Shown piece after piece: positions 44,348 through 53,176 of a stretch of DNA of 64,000 nt. The number at the start of each line of letters is the position of its first letter. Within the stretch, counting starts at the first letter, position 1. Under the pieces are notes generated by a model. The model saw only the letters and a program-made list of their open reading frames with translations. It was not told the origin of the DNA and searched no databases. The DNA comes from Neopusillimonas maritima (lineage in GTDB: Bacteria > Pseudomonadota > Gammaproteobacteria > Burkholderiales > Burkholderiaceae_B), in NCBI RefSeq assembly GCF_040930455.2, contig NZ_CP170494.1. The stretch is one strand, 5' to 3'. The position numbers were made by a program, and so were the translations under genes.

Positions 44348-45868
44348 CTACTCAAGCTCATACTCACTAGCGACAAGCTTGCGACGTAAGAGCTTGCCAA
44401 CCGGTGAACGGGGAACTTCTTTAACAAAAATATAGGTTCGGGGGCGTTTAAAATTAGCCAAACCAGAGGCTCGACAATGTGCGTCAAGCGCCTCTTCAGT
44501 CACAGGGCTGACGCGTTTGATGAAAGCAGTAACCTGCTGACCCCAACGCGGATCCGGTAAACCAACTACTGCCACTTCGTCAACAGCTGGATGCAGAGAA
44601 AGTAAGCTTTCAATTTCGACTGGTGAAATGTTTTCACCACCGCTGATAATCATGTCATCGGTGCGACCCGTTACGAATAAGTCACCCTCACCATCGATAT
44701 ACCCGGTGTCGCCGCTGAAATACCAACCATCAATTAAAGCTTTAGCGTCAGCATCAGGCCGGTTCCAGTAACCTTCGAATGACTCATCTCCTGCCAGGTC
44801 AACAATAATTTCGCCCTCTTCGTGGGGTTTAGCGACGGCACTTGGATCTTTCGAATTCAAACGTACGACCCGAACGCGTTGATTAATACCCGCCTTACCC
44901 GCGCTGCCAGGTTTGCGAGCCGCATTTTGATCAATCGTAAAGGTATACACCTCGGATGAACCATAGTGATTCACAAACAGTTCTGGCAAAAAAGTCGCAA
45001 CCAGTTTCTGTACTAGGCCTTCATTCATTGGAGCACCGGCAAAACCTAACTTACGCACCGACGACAAATCGGTATGCACACAATCTGGGTGTGCCAACAT
45101 GTCGTGATACAGAGTGGGAACCAAGTACAAATTGCTAATGCGTTCGGCTTCGATAGCGGCCAGCACGACAGCCGGATCGAACTTGGGCACACAAACAAAG
45201 CAACCATCAATTAGGGCCATAGCCAGTAACGACCGTACCCCCATAGTGTGATACAACGGCATAATGCCCAACGTACGCTCATTACGGGCATACAAGTTTT
45301 GCGCAACATGCGCCAGGGCAGCGGCTCGCTCGTGACGGTGCCGACGAGGTACCCCCTTGGGCTTGCCTGTCGTCCCTGACGTGTAAAGCATCAACGACCA
45401 GTCGTTGGCGTCGGCGTTCAATAATGACGGAGCCGGCGCAGCTACAAGCCACTCTTCGAAGTTCGCAACACCGGGCGCAATTTCACCCACCGATAAACGG
45501 TTAACTCGAGCAGCCAGTTCTGAGCCGGCAACGGCATCAGATGAAACATTCTGGAATATCAAAAGCTTAGCGCCACAGTCTTGTAGGCAATAATCGATTT
45601 CATCAGGCTTGGCTCGCCAGTTCAAAGGCGTCACAATAACCCCTAGAAACTGGCAGGCCCAATGCAAAGTCGCCATTTCCCATCGATTCTGTAACACTGT
45701 CACGACATGGTCGCCCCTTCGCAGCCCAGCAGCATACATCGCCCCGGCCACACTTCGGATACGTTCAAACCAAGCAGCATAACTAAGCCTAACAGGCCCA
45801 TCGACGATGGCAGTTTCGTTAGGACTACGCTCTACTGAAGCCAAAAAACTGCGACCTAGATCAAACAT
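44348..45868 (-). CDS. AMP-dependent acyl-CoA ligase (benzoate/chlorobenzoate-CoA ligase-like)
   Basis: A 506-residue ANL enzyme with the P-loop YTSGTTGKPKG at 162-172, NHYGSSEVYTF in the middle, the YFSGDTGYIDGEGDLFVTGR hinge region and SPVGKLLRRKL with the catalytic lysine at the end. The start at ATG 45868 begins MFDLGRSFLAS and overlaps the preceding [2Fe-2S] subunit gene by eight bases. The 53 upstream in-frame codons lie within that gene and are not part of the protein. It probably forms a CoA thioester used by the crotonase downstream. Confidence 0.85.
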   Translation of the reverse strand: MFDLGRSFLASVERSPNETAIVDGPVRLSYAAWFERIRSVAGAMYAAGLRRGDHVVTVLQNRWEMATLHWACQFLGVIVTPLNWRAKPDEIDYCLQDCGAKLLIFQNVSSDAVAGSELAARVNRLSVGEIAPGVANFEEWLVAAPAPSLLNADANDWSLMLYTSGTTGKPKGVPRRHRHERAAALAHVAQNLYARNERTLGIMPLYHTMGVRSLLAMALIDGCFVCVPKFDPAVVLAAIEAERISNLYLVPTLYHDMLAHPDCVHTDLSSVRKLGFAGAPMNEGLVQKLVATFLPELFVNHYGSSEVYTFTIDQNAARKPGSAGKAGINQRVRVVRLNSKDPSAVAKPHEEGEIIVDLAGDESFEGYWNRPDADAKALIDGWYFSGDTGYIDGEGDLFVTGRTDDMIISGGENISPVEIESLLSLHPAVDEVAVVGLPDPRWGQQVTAFIKRVSPVTEEALDAHCRASGLANFKRPRTYIFVKEVPRSPVGKLLRRKLVASEYELE

Positions 45869-46385
45869 TTTTGTCTTCCATCCTTTTACCGTTTTGACGG
45901 GTAGCAACCACCTCGAGTACGGCATCAACAATATTGCGATAACCGGTACAGCGACATAAATGCCCCGAAAGCATCTCTTTGACCTGACGCTCATTTGGGT
46001 GCGGTACTTGACGCAAATAGTGATCACAAGACATCAGAATACCGGCGGTGCAGTAGCCACATTGCAAAGCGTGATGACGCTGAAACGCCGCTTGCAAATC
46101 GGACAAACAACCCTCTGCAGAATCTCCCATGCCCTCTACCGTATCGACCTTGCACCCCTGAGCCTGAACCGCTAGAAGCAAACAAGACCGAACGGCAACG
46201 CCATCGACCTGAACCGTGCAAGCTCCGCATACCCCATGCTCACAACCCACATGCGTTCCAGTTACACCCAGCTCATGACGCAAAAAGTCCGACAACAAAG
46301 TACGCGTTTCGGAATATGCTTGACGATCAACACCGTTCAGCGTTAACTCCACACTCACCAATTGACTTTCTTTGTAATGCTTCAT
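45861..46385 (-). CDS. [2Fe-2S] subunit of a molybdenum hydroxylase (CoxS type)
   Basis: A 174-residue electron-transfer subunit with two [2Fe-2S] clusters: the plant-ferredoxin-type C48-x4-C53-x2-C56...C68 and the alpha-helical C109-x2-C112...C144-x-C146. All eight cysteines are present. It forms the small subunit of a xanthine-dehydrogenase-family enzyme with the two genes before it; all three are joined by ATGA overlaps. Confidence 0.95.
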   Translation of the reverse strand: MKHYKESQLVSVELTLNGVDRQAYSETRTLLSDFLRHELGVTGTHVGCEHGVCGACTVQVDGVAVRSCLLLAVQAQGCKVDTVEGMGDSAEGCLSDLQAAFQRHHALQCGYCTAGILMSCDHYLRQVPHPNERQVKEMLSGHLCRCTGYRNIVDAVLEVVATRQNGKRMEDKNV

Positions 46386-47200
46386 GCCATCGCCCCTTCA
46401 ATCAAAGTCCGGCCCAGCTGACGCACTAAATGCCGTCGATAATGAGCGCTAGCGTGTGTGTCACTCTGTGCATTCAGACTCCAGGCAAAATCATTAATGG
46501 CCAACTCAAGCTCCTCGCTGGCTAACCGAGACCAACGTGCGGTGCGCGGCCGGTCGGCCACGCCACCCACCGTTAGTTCAACATGCGCGCTATCAACAAT
46601 GGCTGCAATCGCAACCAAAGCGAAATCGCCATGACGCATAGACACTTCGTCGAAGGCGTACTGTATGCCCGGGCGTGCCAATGGGAACCTGACCTCCTGA
46701 ATGATCTCGCCGGGCTGCAACGCGGTTGTCAACATACCCTGGAAAAAAGCGTCAGCCTCGACAACACGTTGGCTCGAAGCCGAACGTAGAACAACCGACC
46801 CTTTAAGAGCGACCAAACACAAAGGCAACTCCGCACTGGGGTCAGCATGGGCTATAGAGCCACAAACAGTGCCATGATTACGAATTTGAAAATGGGAAAT
46901 AAACGGTAGGACTTGATACAACAGCGGCGCGTACTGAGATAGTTCGGGCCATTGCTCAAGCTTCGCCTGAGTCGCAGCGGCACCAACAACCAGCTCATTG
47001 CCTTCGGTACGCACATAATCCAATTCTTGACACCGTGAAATATCAAGTAGCACAGCGGGTTGCGCAAGACGAATATTGAGCATTGGCATTAATGACTGCC
47101 CACCGGCCAATATGCGGACCTCTTCCCCATATTGACCCAACACTTTGAGTGCCTCATCAAGCGTTTCGGCACATACGTAATCAAAACCGGCTGGCTTCAT
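46382..47200 (-). CDS. FAD-binding subunit of a molybdenum hydroxylase (CoxM type)
   Basis: A 272-residue flavin subunit. The FAD-binding motifs are ILAGGQSLMPMLNIRLAQP near 32-50 and TVCGSIAHADPSAELP near 109-124. It lacks the extra 4Fe-4S insertion that characterises the corresponding subunit of 4-hydroxybenzoyl-CoA reductase, arguing for an ordinary hydroxylase. ATG follows TAGGAGTACGAAA and overlaps the large-subunit stop. Confidence 0.93.
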   Translation of the reverse strand: MKPAGFDYVCAETLDEALKVLGQYGEEVRILAGGQSLMPMLNIRLAQPAVLLDISRCQELDYVRTEGNELVVGAAATQAKLEQWPELSQYAPLLYQVLPFISHFQIRNHGTVCGSIAHADPSAELPLCLVALKGSVVLRSASSQRVVEADAFFQGMLTTALQPGEIIQEVRFPLARPGIQYAFDEVSMRHGDFALVAIAAIVDSAHVELTVGGVADRPRTARWSRLASEELELAINDFAWSLNAQSDTHASAHYRRHLVRQLGRTLIEGAMA

Positions 47201-50200
47201 TTTCGTACTCCTAACCAGTTAAGCAACCTTTTCCATGAAAAACTCGGCGCCCCAGGAATCAATTCACCTTGGGCTTGACGACCCAATTGCTCGAAAAGCT
47301 GACGCAAAACAATGCGTGCGGCGCCCTCAAGCATGCGCGACCCAACTGCGGCGACTTTGCCGTTAACGGATACACCATAGTCGTAATGCAACCGAGTTCC
47401 GCCTTCGTGTGGTTCAAGACGTACCCGGCCCTCACCCTCGGCCGAGCCCAGAGAACTCACCCCGCTTCCGCCCAACGACAAGGAATGAGGAGGGTCCAAT
47501 TCACTTAAGCGGATTTCAGCGACGTAACGGGCCTTAACCAGCCCAACCCCCAACGTGACTTCAGCCTGATAATGATTGTCCGCAACCTGAGTCAAGCTAT
47601 GGCAACCGGGAACAACGCGGGCGAGGGCCTGAGGATCGAGCAAAACATCGTAGACTTGCTGTGGAGGAGCCTCAAGATCTACCGAACCCGACATATTCAT
47701 CGCAAGCCCGCTACGATTAGAGTCAACAACCGGTGATTCGGCCAACGTGTCCAGCCCCGCCCGGGGGGGGGGGTCGTCGATCGACAACAAGTTAAGCACG
47801 CGCGATGGTGTTAATGGCAAACGAATATCAGCTACTCCCAACGCGTCCGCCACTGCATTGGCAATGCAAACCGGGGTACTCATATTGTTACCCTCTCCGA
47901 TACCTTTACTTCCAAGCGGAGTGAATGGTGACGGCGTTTGCATATGCAAGATACGTAGATCAGGTACCTCGCAACAGGTAGGGACTAAATAATCGGCAAA
48001 CGTGCCGGCCAGAAAGCTACCGTCATCGCCATAAGTAAACTCTTCCATCAGTGCGGCCCCAACCCCTTGGGCGAAACCACCGCGCGTCTGACCGTCTGCC
48101 AGGGCGGGATTCAGAATTGTGCCGGCGTCATGCAAGCTGACATAACGATCGATACGAATTTTTCCAGTCACACGGTCAACTTCAACCCCACACATATCGA
48201 AAACAAGGCCGTACACCGCAGAGCTATTAATCATGTCATTGTCATCGGGCGCCGTCAGTTGTGGCGGCGTCCAGAACACCGTCTCACGTAACCCTGGCGT
48301 CATCCCTGGAGGCAAGGTACCAGGAGCCCAATGCGCCGCACCGGCCACACGATGAAAAGACAGCTTTTCTGCTGGGTGCGTAGTAGCGTAAATTTTGCGG
48401 TCGGCAAAAACCAACTCGTCCGCACTCACGTTCAACAAGTTCGCAGCAATGCCGGCTAACTTTGTTCGCACTTTTTGGGCGGCGAGATGGGCCGTACCCG
48501 CGACTGCTCCCGCAAAACGGCTTGAATAGTTTCCAGCGGCAATCGACCAGCTGTCTTTCTGTGTGTCATGCTCCGTATTGACCGTAATATCCGCCGGATC
48601 AAGCCCAAGCTCATCGGCAACAACTTGGGCTATCACAGTTCTATGGCCCTGTCCCTGAGGAATTGAATCAATCAGAACACTGACACTTCCTAACCCGTCA
48701 ATGTTGATAGTGGCACTTGTGATGGCGCCATTCTTCAGCCCAGCTTTGGCCCGCTCTTTCGGCGTCATTGCGGTCGTGATGTAGCCCATGTTGGAAATAG
48801 ACGGCTCTACGATGGCAGCGTAGCCAATCCCGTACAAGCGACCTTCACGGCGCGCCTGATCTCGATGCTCGATTAACTCGGCTAGTCCTCCTTCGGTCTC
48901 TATCTGACGCAAAGCTGCCTGATAGTTTCCCGAGTCATACAGCGCGCCAGCTGGTGCCCGGTATGGAAATGCATCTGCATCGAGCAGATTGCTACGAATG
49001 ACCTCGAGTGGATCAAGGCCCAACTCAGCGGCCACTCGTTGGACAAGGCGCTCGAGCGCAAAATACATTTGTGGACCGCCAAACCCTCGCACCAAACCCG
49101 AGGGCGTCTTGTTCGTAAGAACCACACGATTGCGCGCAGCAACGTGTTTAATTTTGTATGCGCCGGTTAGCATGCCATGCATACGATAAAAAGTTGCGGG
49201 CTCGGGGGCCCTCAAGTATGCGCCGCAATCATCAATCTGATCGTACTTCAAGGCCAAAATTTCGCCATTAGCTCTTACAGCAGCTTCCAGCGTGGTAACG
49301 CGGTTGGTGGCGGACACGGACGCCTGCAGATGCTCCAGCCGATCCTCAACCCATTTAACCGGCGCGCAAGCTTTGCGAGCGGCTAAACACAACAACACAA
49401 CATAAGTCGATACTGCCTGCTTAGTACCGAAGCTACCACCTGAGTCGCGTGGAGAGCGTAACCGTAAACGCGCACCAGAAACCTTCAGAGCCCTGGCCAT
49501 AACAGGATGCAATGCGAATGGCCCCTGAAAGTTCGATAAAACGTCGTATCCTTTCTGGTCTGGTAAGTGCTCGGCCACGACAGCAAAACATTCTATGGGC
49601 GTACAGGAGTTCCGTGGATATTGGATTTTCAAACTAACAACTTGATCGGCGGCAGCAAAAGCAGCATCCGGATCGCCATAACAAAAATGGCGATCATTCA
49701 CCAAATTAGACCCTACTGCTTCGTGCAACACGGGAGCGTCATCCAACAATGCGGTCTCTGGATCCACTACAGCCTTGTGCACCCTGTACTGAACCCGGAT
49801 AAGATCAAGAGCATCTTCCGCGACATAACGTGATTCGGCCACGACAACCGCCACCGGCTCACCTACATACCTAACGCGATCAACAGCCATACACCAGTGC
49901 TCCATAGGCTGGCGTACGCCTACGGCAAACGGTGCCGCCCAGGCCTTGACATCGTCTCCAGTCAAAACTGTGCGCACACCAGGCACGGCTAACGCAGCAC
50001 TAGTATCAATTGACTCGATCTGAGCATGTGCGTGTGCGGAGCGCAAAATTGCAGCATGCAACGTTCCAGGCTTTACTCCTAGATCATCTACAAACTCTCC
50101 ACGTCCGGTCAGTAACGACGAGTCTTCTACACGGAGTACCGGGCGCCCAAGATACGTCGGTGCATTTGTCAGTATTTCTTCCTGGTTTGTAGCCTCAACC

Positions 50201-50202
50201 AC
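47197..50202 (-). CDS. Molybdenum hydroxylase large subunit fused to a CoxG-like SRPBCC domain
   Basis: As written, one frame of 1001 residues. Residues 1-810 are a xanthine-dehydrogenase-family molybdopterin subunit: TPIECFAVVAEH, SPRDSGGSFGTK, SGLVRGFGGPQ and the terminal GSKGIGEGN that supplies the catalytic glutamate. The active-site loop has no CODH-type selenium/copper cysteine motif, so it is not a CO dehydrogenase. The last 165 residues (from MNMSGSVDLEAPPQQVYDVL) are a CoxG-type domain with a C-terminal amphipathic or membrane-tethering end. The join crosses an 11-base C tract; see the separate entry. I start at GTG 50202, eight bases after AAGGAG; the upstream TTG lacks one. Confidence 0.85.
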   Translation of the reverse strand: MVEATNQEEILTNAPTYLGRPVLRVEDSSLLTGRGEFVDDLGVKPGTLHAAILRSAHAHAQIESIDTSAALAVPGVRTVLTGDDVKAWAAPFAVGVRQPMEHWCMAVDRVRYVGEPVAVVVAESRYVAEDALDLIRVQYRVHKAVVDPETALLDDAPVLHEAVGSNLVNDRHFCYGDPDAAFAAADQVVSLKIQYPRNSCTPIECFAVVAEHLPDQKGYDVLSNFQGPFALHPVMARALKVSGARLRLRSPRDSGGSFGTKQAVSTYVVLLCLAARKACAPVKWVEDRLEHLQASVSATNRVTTLEAAVRANGEILALKYDQIDDCGAYLRAPEPATFYRMHGMLTGAYKIKHVAARNRVVLTNKTPSGLVRGFGGPQMYFALERLVQRVAAELGLDPLEVIRSNLLDADAFPYRAPAGALYDSGNYQAALRQIETEGGLAELIEHRDQARREGRLYGIGYAAIVEPSISNMGYITTAMTPKERAKAGLKNGAITSATINIDGLGSVSVLIDSIPQGQGHRTVIAQVVADELGLDPADITVNTEHDTQKDSWSIAAGNYSSRFAGAVAGTAHLAAQKVRTKLAGIAANLLNVSADELVFADRKIYATTHPAEKLSFHRVAGAAHWAPGTLPPGMTPGLRETVFWTPPQLTAPDDNDMINSSAVYGLVFDMCGVEVDRVTGKIRIDRYVSLHDAGTILNPALADGQTRGGFAQGVGAALMEEFTYGDDGSFLAGTFADYLVPTCCEVPDLRILHMQTPSPFTPLGSKGIGEGNNMSTPVCIANAVADALGVADIRLPLTPSRVLNLLSIDDPPPRAGLDTLAESPVVDSNRSGLAMNMSGSVDLEAPPQQVYDVLLDPQALARVVPGCHSLTQVADNHYQAEVTLGVGLVKARYVAEIRLSELDPPHSLSLGGSGVSSLGSAEGEGRVRLEPHEGGTRLHYDYGVSVNGKVAAVGSRMLEGAARIVLRQLFEQLGRQAQGELIPGAPSFSWKRLLNWLGVRK
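47763..47773 (-). repeat. C11 homopolymer at the junction of the large subunit and CoxG domain
   Basis: Eleven consecutive C on the coding (minus) strand. With ten C, the large subunit would end at TGA 47697-47699, overlapping the ATG (47698-47700) of a separate CoxG gene as ATGA, exactly the kind of overlap that joins the other genes of this operon. With twelve C the frame also ends soon after. The fusion therefore depends on the tract length. Confidence 0.85.
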
Positions 50203-50301
50203 TTGTCTCGCTCCTTCCAAACTAGACTCCCTTCACGGGTAGTTGTTGGAAAAAGTTTAAGTGTGAGACACCAAAGAAGTGTTATCGGGGAGTCTGACGA
50301 T

Positions 50302-51183
50302 TTACCGCTGAGTCTGATTTTTTATTGTTGCAGAGGACTGCGCAAGAACATCGACCACCTTACGATACTGACTGGGCGTCGCACCGATGTGTTGATGAAA
50401 GAAACGGGTGAAGTGGCTGGGAGCGCTAAAACCCAATGTTTCAGAAACATGCGTTAATGAATCTTCCATTTGCGCAACACGCTGAATGGCGGCCTCCATA
50501 CGCAATACATTGGCGTACACAATAGGAGTCAAGTTAGTGGACTCCTGGAACAATTTGAAAAAATGAGCACGTGATAGACATGCCTGCGCAGCCAATATAT
50601 CAGTATCCAATTCAGCACCAATGTTGGCTTTGATGTAAGAAATAGCTCTTCTTATCCGGTGATCCGGAATGGCTCGCAAAGTAGCACACCCACGTAAATT
50701 GAAGGCACGCCATTGCGAGAACGACTCGATAACCGCAATCATAAGATTGAAAAGTCGCTCTTCCAGCTCGGGACCAGCCAATTCAGCACCGTAAAACATT
50801 TCAGCTGCCAGCGTACTCGACAGACTTCGCAATGCGGGCGACATAGCAACCCCCGACATAGGGAAAAAGCCCGGAGTTCCGCTAGTGATAAACGCTTTTT
50901 CTATGTCGATAAGCCAAGCCGACTCAATATACAAACCCAAAATAATGGTACGTGGCGCATTCGGGCGATGCATGTAGGCGTGAGGTTCCCATGAATTGAT
51001 TAGGACAATATTATCGTCAGTAAGTGGGACGGTTTTGTCTTGCACCGAAAAATAGGTATCCTCACCGCCCGCTTTGATTAAGACGTGACATTGCGAATGA
51101 GCATGCGTAACCAGCGGTCGGTCCATATCGAGTAGAGCGATCCGCCCAAACTTGCCTTGAAATGCACGAATAGCAACAGACAT
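50302..51183 (-). CDS. AraC family transcriptional regulator
   Basis: A 293-residue regulator (ATG 51183; a GTG 24 bases upstream is also possible, and neither has a good ribosome site). The N-terminal cupin-like domain resembles AraC_binding_2. The C-terminal half has two helix-turn-helix units (DTDILAAQACLSRAHFFKLF; THVSETLGFSAPSHFTRFFH) ending in GATPSQYRKVV. It lies upstream of the molybdenum-hydroxylase operon in the same orientation, 99 bases before its start, and is probably its activator. Confidence 0.88.
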   Translation of the reverse strand: MSVAIRAFQGKFGRIALLDMDRPLVTHAHSQCHVLIKAGGEDTYFSVQDKTVPLTDDNIVLINSWEPHAYMHRPNAPRTIILGLYIESAWLIDIEKAFITSGTPGFFPMSGVAMSPALRSLSSTLAAEMFYGAELAGPELEERLFNLMIAVIESFSQWRAFNLRGCATLRAIPDHRIRRAISYIKANIGAELDTDILAAQACLSRAHFFKLFQESTNLTPIVYANVLRMEAAIQRVAQMEDSLTHVSETLGFSAPSHFTRFFHQHIGATPSQYRKVVDVLAQSSATIKNQTQR

Positions 51184-51292
51184 GAATGTATTAAAGTTAT
51201 ACGGCACTCTAATATAAGAGTTTTGATCCTAGCTGGAATCAGGATATACCATTAACGCTTAAAAACGAAGGATACGCCTACACACTGCTCTA

Positions 51293-51576
51293 ATCGGCAT
51301 AGGAAGCAGTTCTAGTGAACTGCTCCCCTGCCACACCACCCAGTATGCGGGTCCGCACCGGGCGGTTCGAGAAGTTGAGGTTAAGAAAGTCTGGGAACAC
51401 CTAGTCGGTCGAAATGGGCAATTGGCAAGGCCGCATTGAGTGACCCGCCACTGTTGCGCCAATCGGAAGTAGCCCTTCCATCCCAGCATATAGACTCGCA
51501 GCCGATCCACCACCTGCTGCATGCTGCGCGCACAAAAAAAAGACGCCATGGTTGGCGTCTTTAAAACCCGCTTCAT
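51293..51576 (-). pseudogene. Group II intron relic: maturase C-terminal fragment and intron 3' end
   Basis: On the minus strand, residues such as QQVVDRLRVYMLGWKGYFRL match the C-terminal X/maturase region of group II intron reverse transcriptases (RLRPYLLGWKGYFRLAQ). The frame decays soon after. It is followed at 51369-51301 by the GC-rich intron 3'-end sequence beginning GAACCGCCCGGTGCGGACCC, typical of domain V/VI of bacterial introns, and ending near CTATGCCGAT. The reverse transcriptase domain proper is missing. It separates the catabolic island from rpoH. Confidence 0.75.
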
Positions 51577-51668
51577 TTAGGGAGGGGATTGAGAGAAGCA
51601 GAAGCGGAAAAGGGGTTACCTGACAAAACGAGGTAAATGTCGGAGAACACCCCATGCCTGTTTAGTAC

Positions 51669-51703
51669 AAAGGGCAACGGATAAGTTCGACCCGTTGCCC
51701 TTT
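51669..51703 (-). terminator. Hairpin terminator downstream of rpoH
   Basis: AAAGGGCAACGG (51669-51680) pairs with CCGTTGCCCTTT (51692-51703) over a 12-base perfect stem. It follows the rpoH stop by 35 bases. The T tract is short, so efficiency is uncertain, but position and stem strength favour termination of rpoH. Confidence 0.7.
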
Positions 51704-51737
51704 AAAGTTGTATGAAATTGTAAATGGTGCGAAACGC

Positions 51738-52622
51738 TTAATGTGCCAGCGCCACCTTCAACTTTTTGAATGCCGCCGCCTCGATCTGGCGTACGCGCTC
51801 TGCGGAAATACCGTACTCATCAGCCAGTTCGTGCAAGGTTGCACCGCCTTCATCGCGTAACCAACGCGACTCAACAATATGGCGTGAACGGGCATCAAGA
51901 CCTTCCAGCGCCTCGGCCAGGGCAGGGCCCTGCAAGGTGTCGTGCGCCCGACGTTCAAGCACCTGAGAAGGCTCTTGCCGGCCCTCGTCCGACAGGTACG
52001 AAACCGGCGCATAGGCATCTTCATCGTCGGCCGGTGCTTCCAGCGCCATTTCACGCCCTGAAAGCCGAACCTCCATTTCACTGACATCTTCCGGACGCAC
52101 ATTCAGTTCCTGTGCAATGTCAGCCACCTGGGAAGGGTCGAGCGTTTGGCCGTCGGGCCGCATTCTACGCAAATTGAAAAACAGCTTGCGTTGCGCTTTT
52201 GTCGTTGCCACTTTCACCATGCGCCAGTTGCGCACAATGTATTCATGAATTTCAGCTTTAATCCAATGAACGGCAAAAGAAACAAGGCGAACGCCACGTT
52301 CTGGGTCGAACCGTTTAACCGCTTTCATGAGCCCGATATTACCTTCCTGAATGAGGTCGGCATGAGCCAGGCCATAACCCAAATACTGGCGTGAGATGGA
52401 AACCACCAAACGCAGATGCGACAAAATAAGCTGGCGCGCCGCGTCGAGATCTTCGTGATCGCGCAGGCGTTTGCCAAGCTCGGTTTCTTGCGCCTGCGTA
52501 AGTACCGGCAGGCGGTTCACTGCGGCGATATAGGCTTCTATGGTACCTAGCGCGCCGGGATTTGAAATGGCCGCCATTAACGTGTTTTGCGTAGGCGCCA
52601 AAGCTTGCGATTGTGTCGTCAT
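51738..52622 (-). CDS. rpoH: RNA polymerase sigma-32 (heat shock) factor
   Basis: A 294-residue sigma factor. It contains region 2 (DLIQEGNIGLMKAVKRFDPE, then GVRLVSFAVHWIKAEIHEYI), the RpoH box QRKLFFNLR at 144-152 that distinguishes it from RpoD and RpoS, and a region 4 helix-turn-helix near the C-terminus (TLHELADEYGISAERVRQIE). Length is normal. An upstream CIRCE element suggests HrcA control in addition to the usual translational and stability control. Confidence 0.97.
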   Translation of the reverse strand: MTTQSQALAPTQNTLMAAISNPGALGTIEAYIAAVNRLPVLTQAQETELGKRLRDHEDLDAARQLILSHLRLVVSISRQYLGYGLAHADLIQEGNIGLMKAVKRFDPERGVRLVSFAVHWIKAEIHEYIVRNWRMVKVATTKAQRKLFFNLRRMRPDGQTLDPSQVADIAQELNVRPEDVSEMEVRLSGREMALEAPADDEDAYAPVSYLSDEGRQEPSQVLERRAHDTLQGPALAEALEGLDARSRHIVESRWLRDEGGATLHELADEYGISAERVRQIEAAAFKKLKVALAH

Positions 52623-52698
52623 GTGTCTTGCAATCCTGGTTGGGAAAGTAATAAAACCGTTATACAGCCTTAAGTTAAGCTACTTTCTACCACATATA

Positions 52699-52725
52699 TT
52701 AGCACTCATTGAGCTAGAGTGCCAA
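52699..52725. promoter_or_regulatory. CIRCE element (HrcA operator) upstream of rpoH
   Basis: TTAGCACTC, nine bases, then GAGTGCCAA: 17 of 18 positions match the CIRCE consensus TTAGCACTC-N9-GAGTGCTAA. It lies 77-103 bases before the rpoH start. HrcA/CIRCE control of rpoH has been proposed for betaproteobacteria. The 370 bases between it and the Fur-like site hold no recognisable gene. Confidence 0.88.
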
Positions 52726-53095
52726 TACTCTGACCGACCCAAAAAACAAAAAGTTCCCACGCGAAAAAAAGCGCTTACCCGGTGGGAAAACCACCAGGCA
52801 AGCGCGATCACTCTCTCGTGTGGCCATCAGGCCAGAGGCGCGATGCATTCCGACCCAGTCCGACGAAAAACACCTTGCCTGTCGGGATAGGAAGCAATTT
52901 TTGTGCCAATGTAGCCGTAACGCACAGGCCAACGCTGGACATCCAGGTATTTCATGCACTTATACGGCGCTTGACCGTTTCAACTGTGCGCTCTCCCCTC
53001 ACTCAAACCGCGTTTCCCGCACAAATTTTGTGCAACAAAGCACCCTATTTCGCACCGGTTTGGCGCAGGAAACCGGCGGAAACAATTTTATTGCA

Positions 53096-53114
53096 AATAA
53101 TGATGATAACTATT
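53096..53114 (+). promoter_or_regulatory. Candidate Fur box upstream of the PepSY gene
   Basis: AATAATGATGATAACTATT matches the 19-base Fur consensus at 14 positions. It lies 63 bases before the first gene of the PepSY-DUF2271-DUF4198-ApbE group, a content consistent with iron-linked regulation. Confidence 0.6.
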
Positions 53115-53176
53115 CTTGTTTAATATAAAATGCCGACATTCCATACTACATAAAACAACAATCACGCATCATTTGC

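Noticed and set aside
47197..50202. Carbon monoxide dehydrogenase large subunit
   Set aside because: The CODH-type active-site cysteine loop is absent; the loop reads RGFGGP as in general molybdenum hydroxylases.
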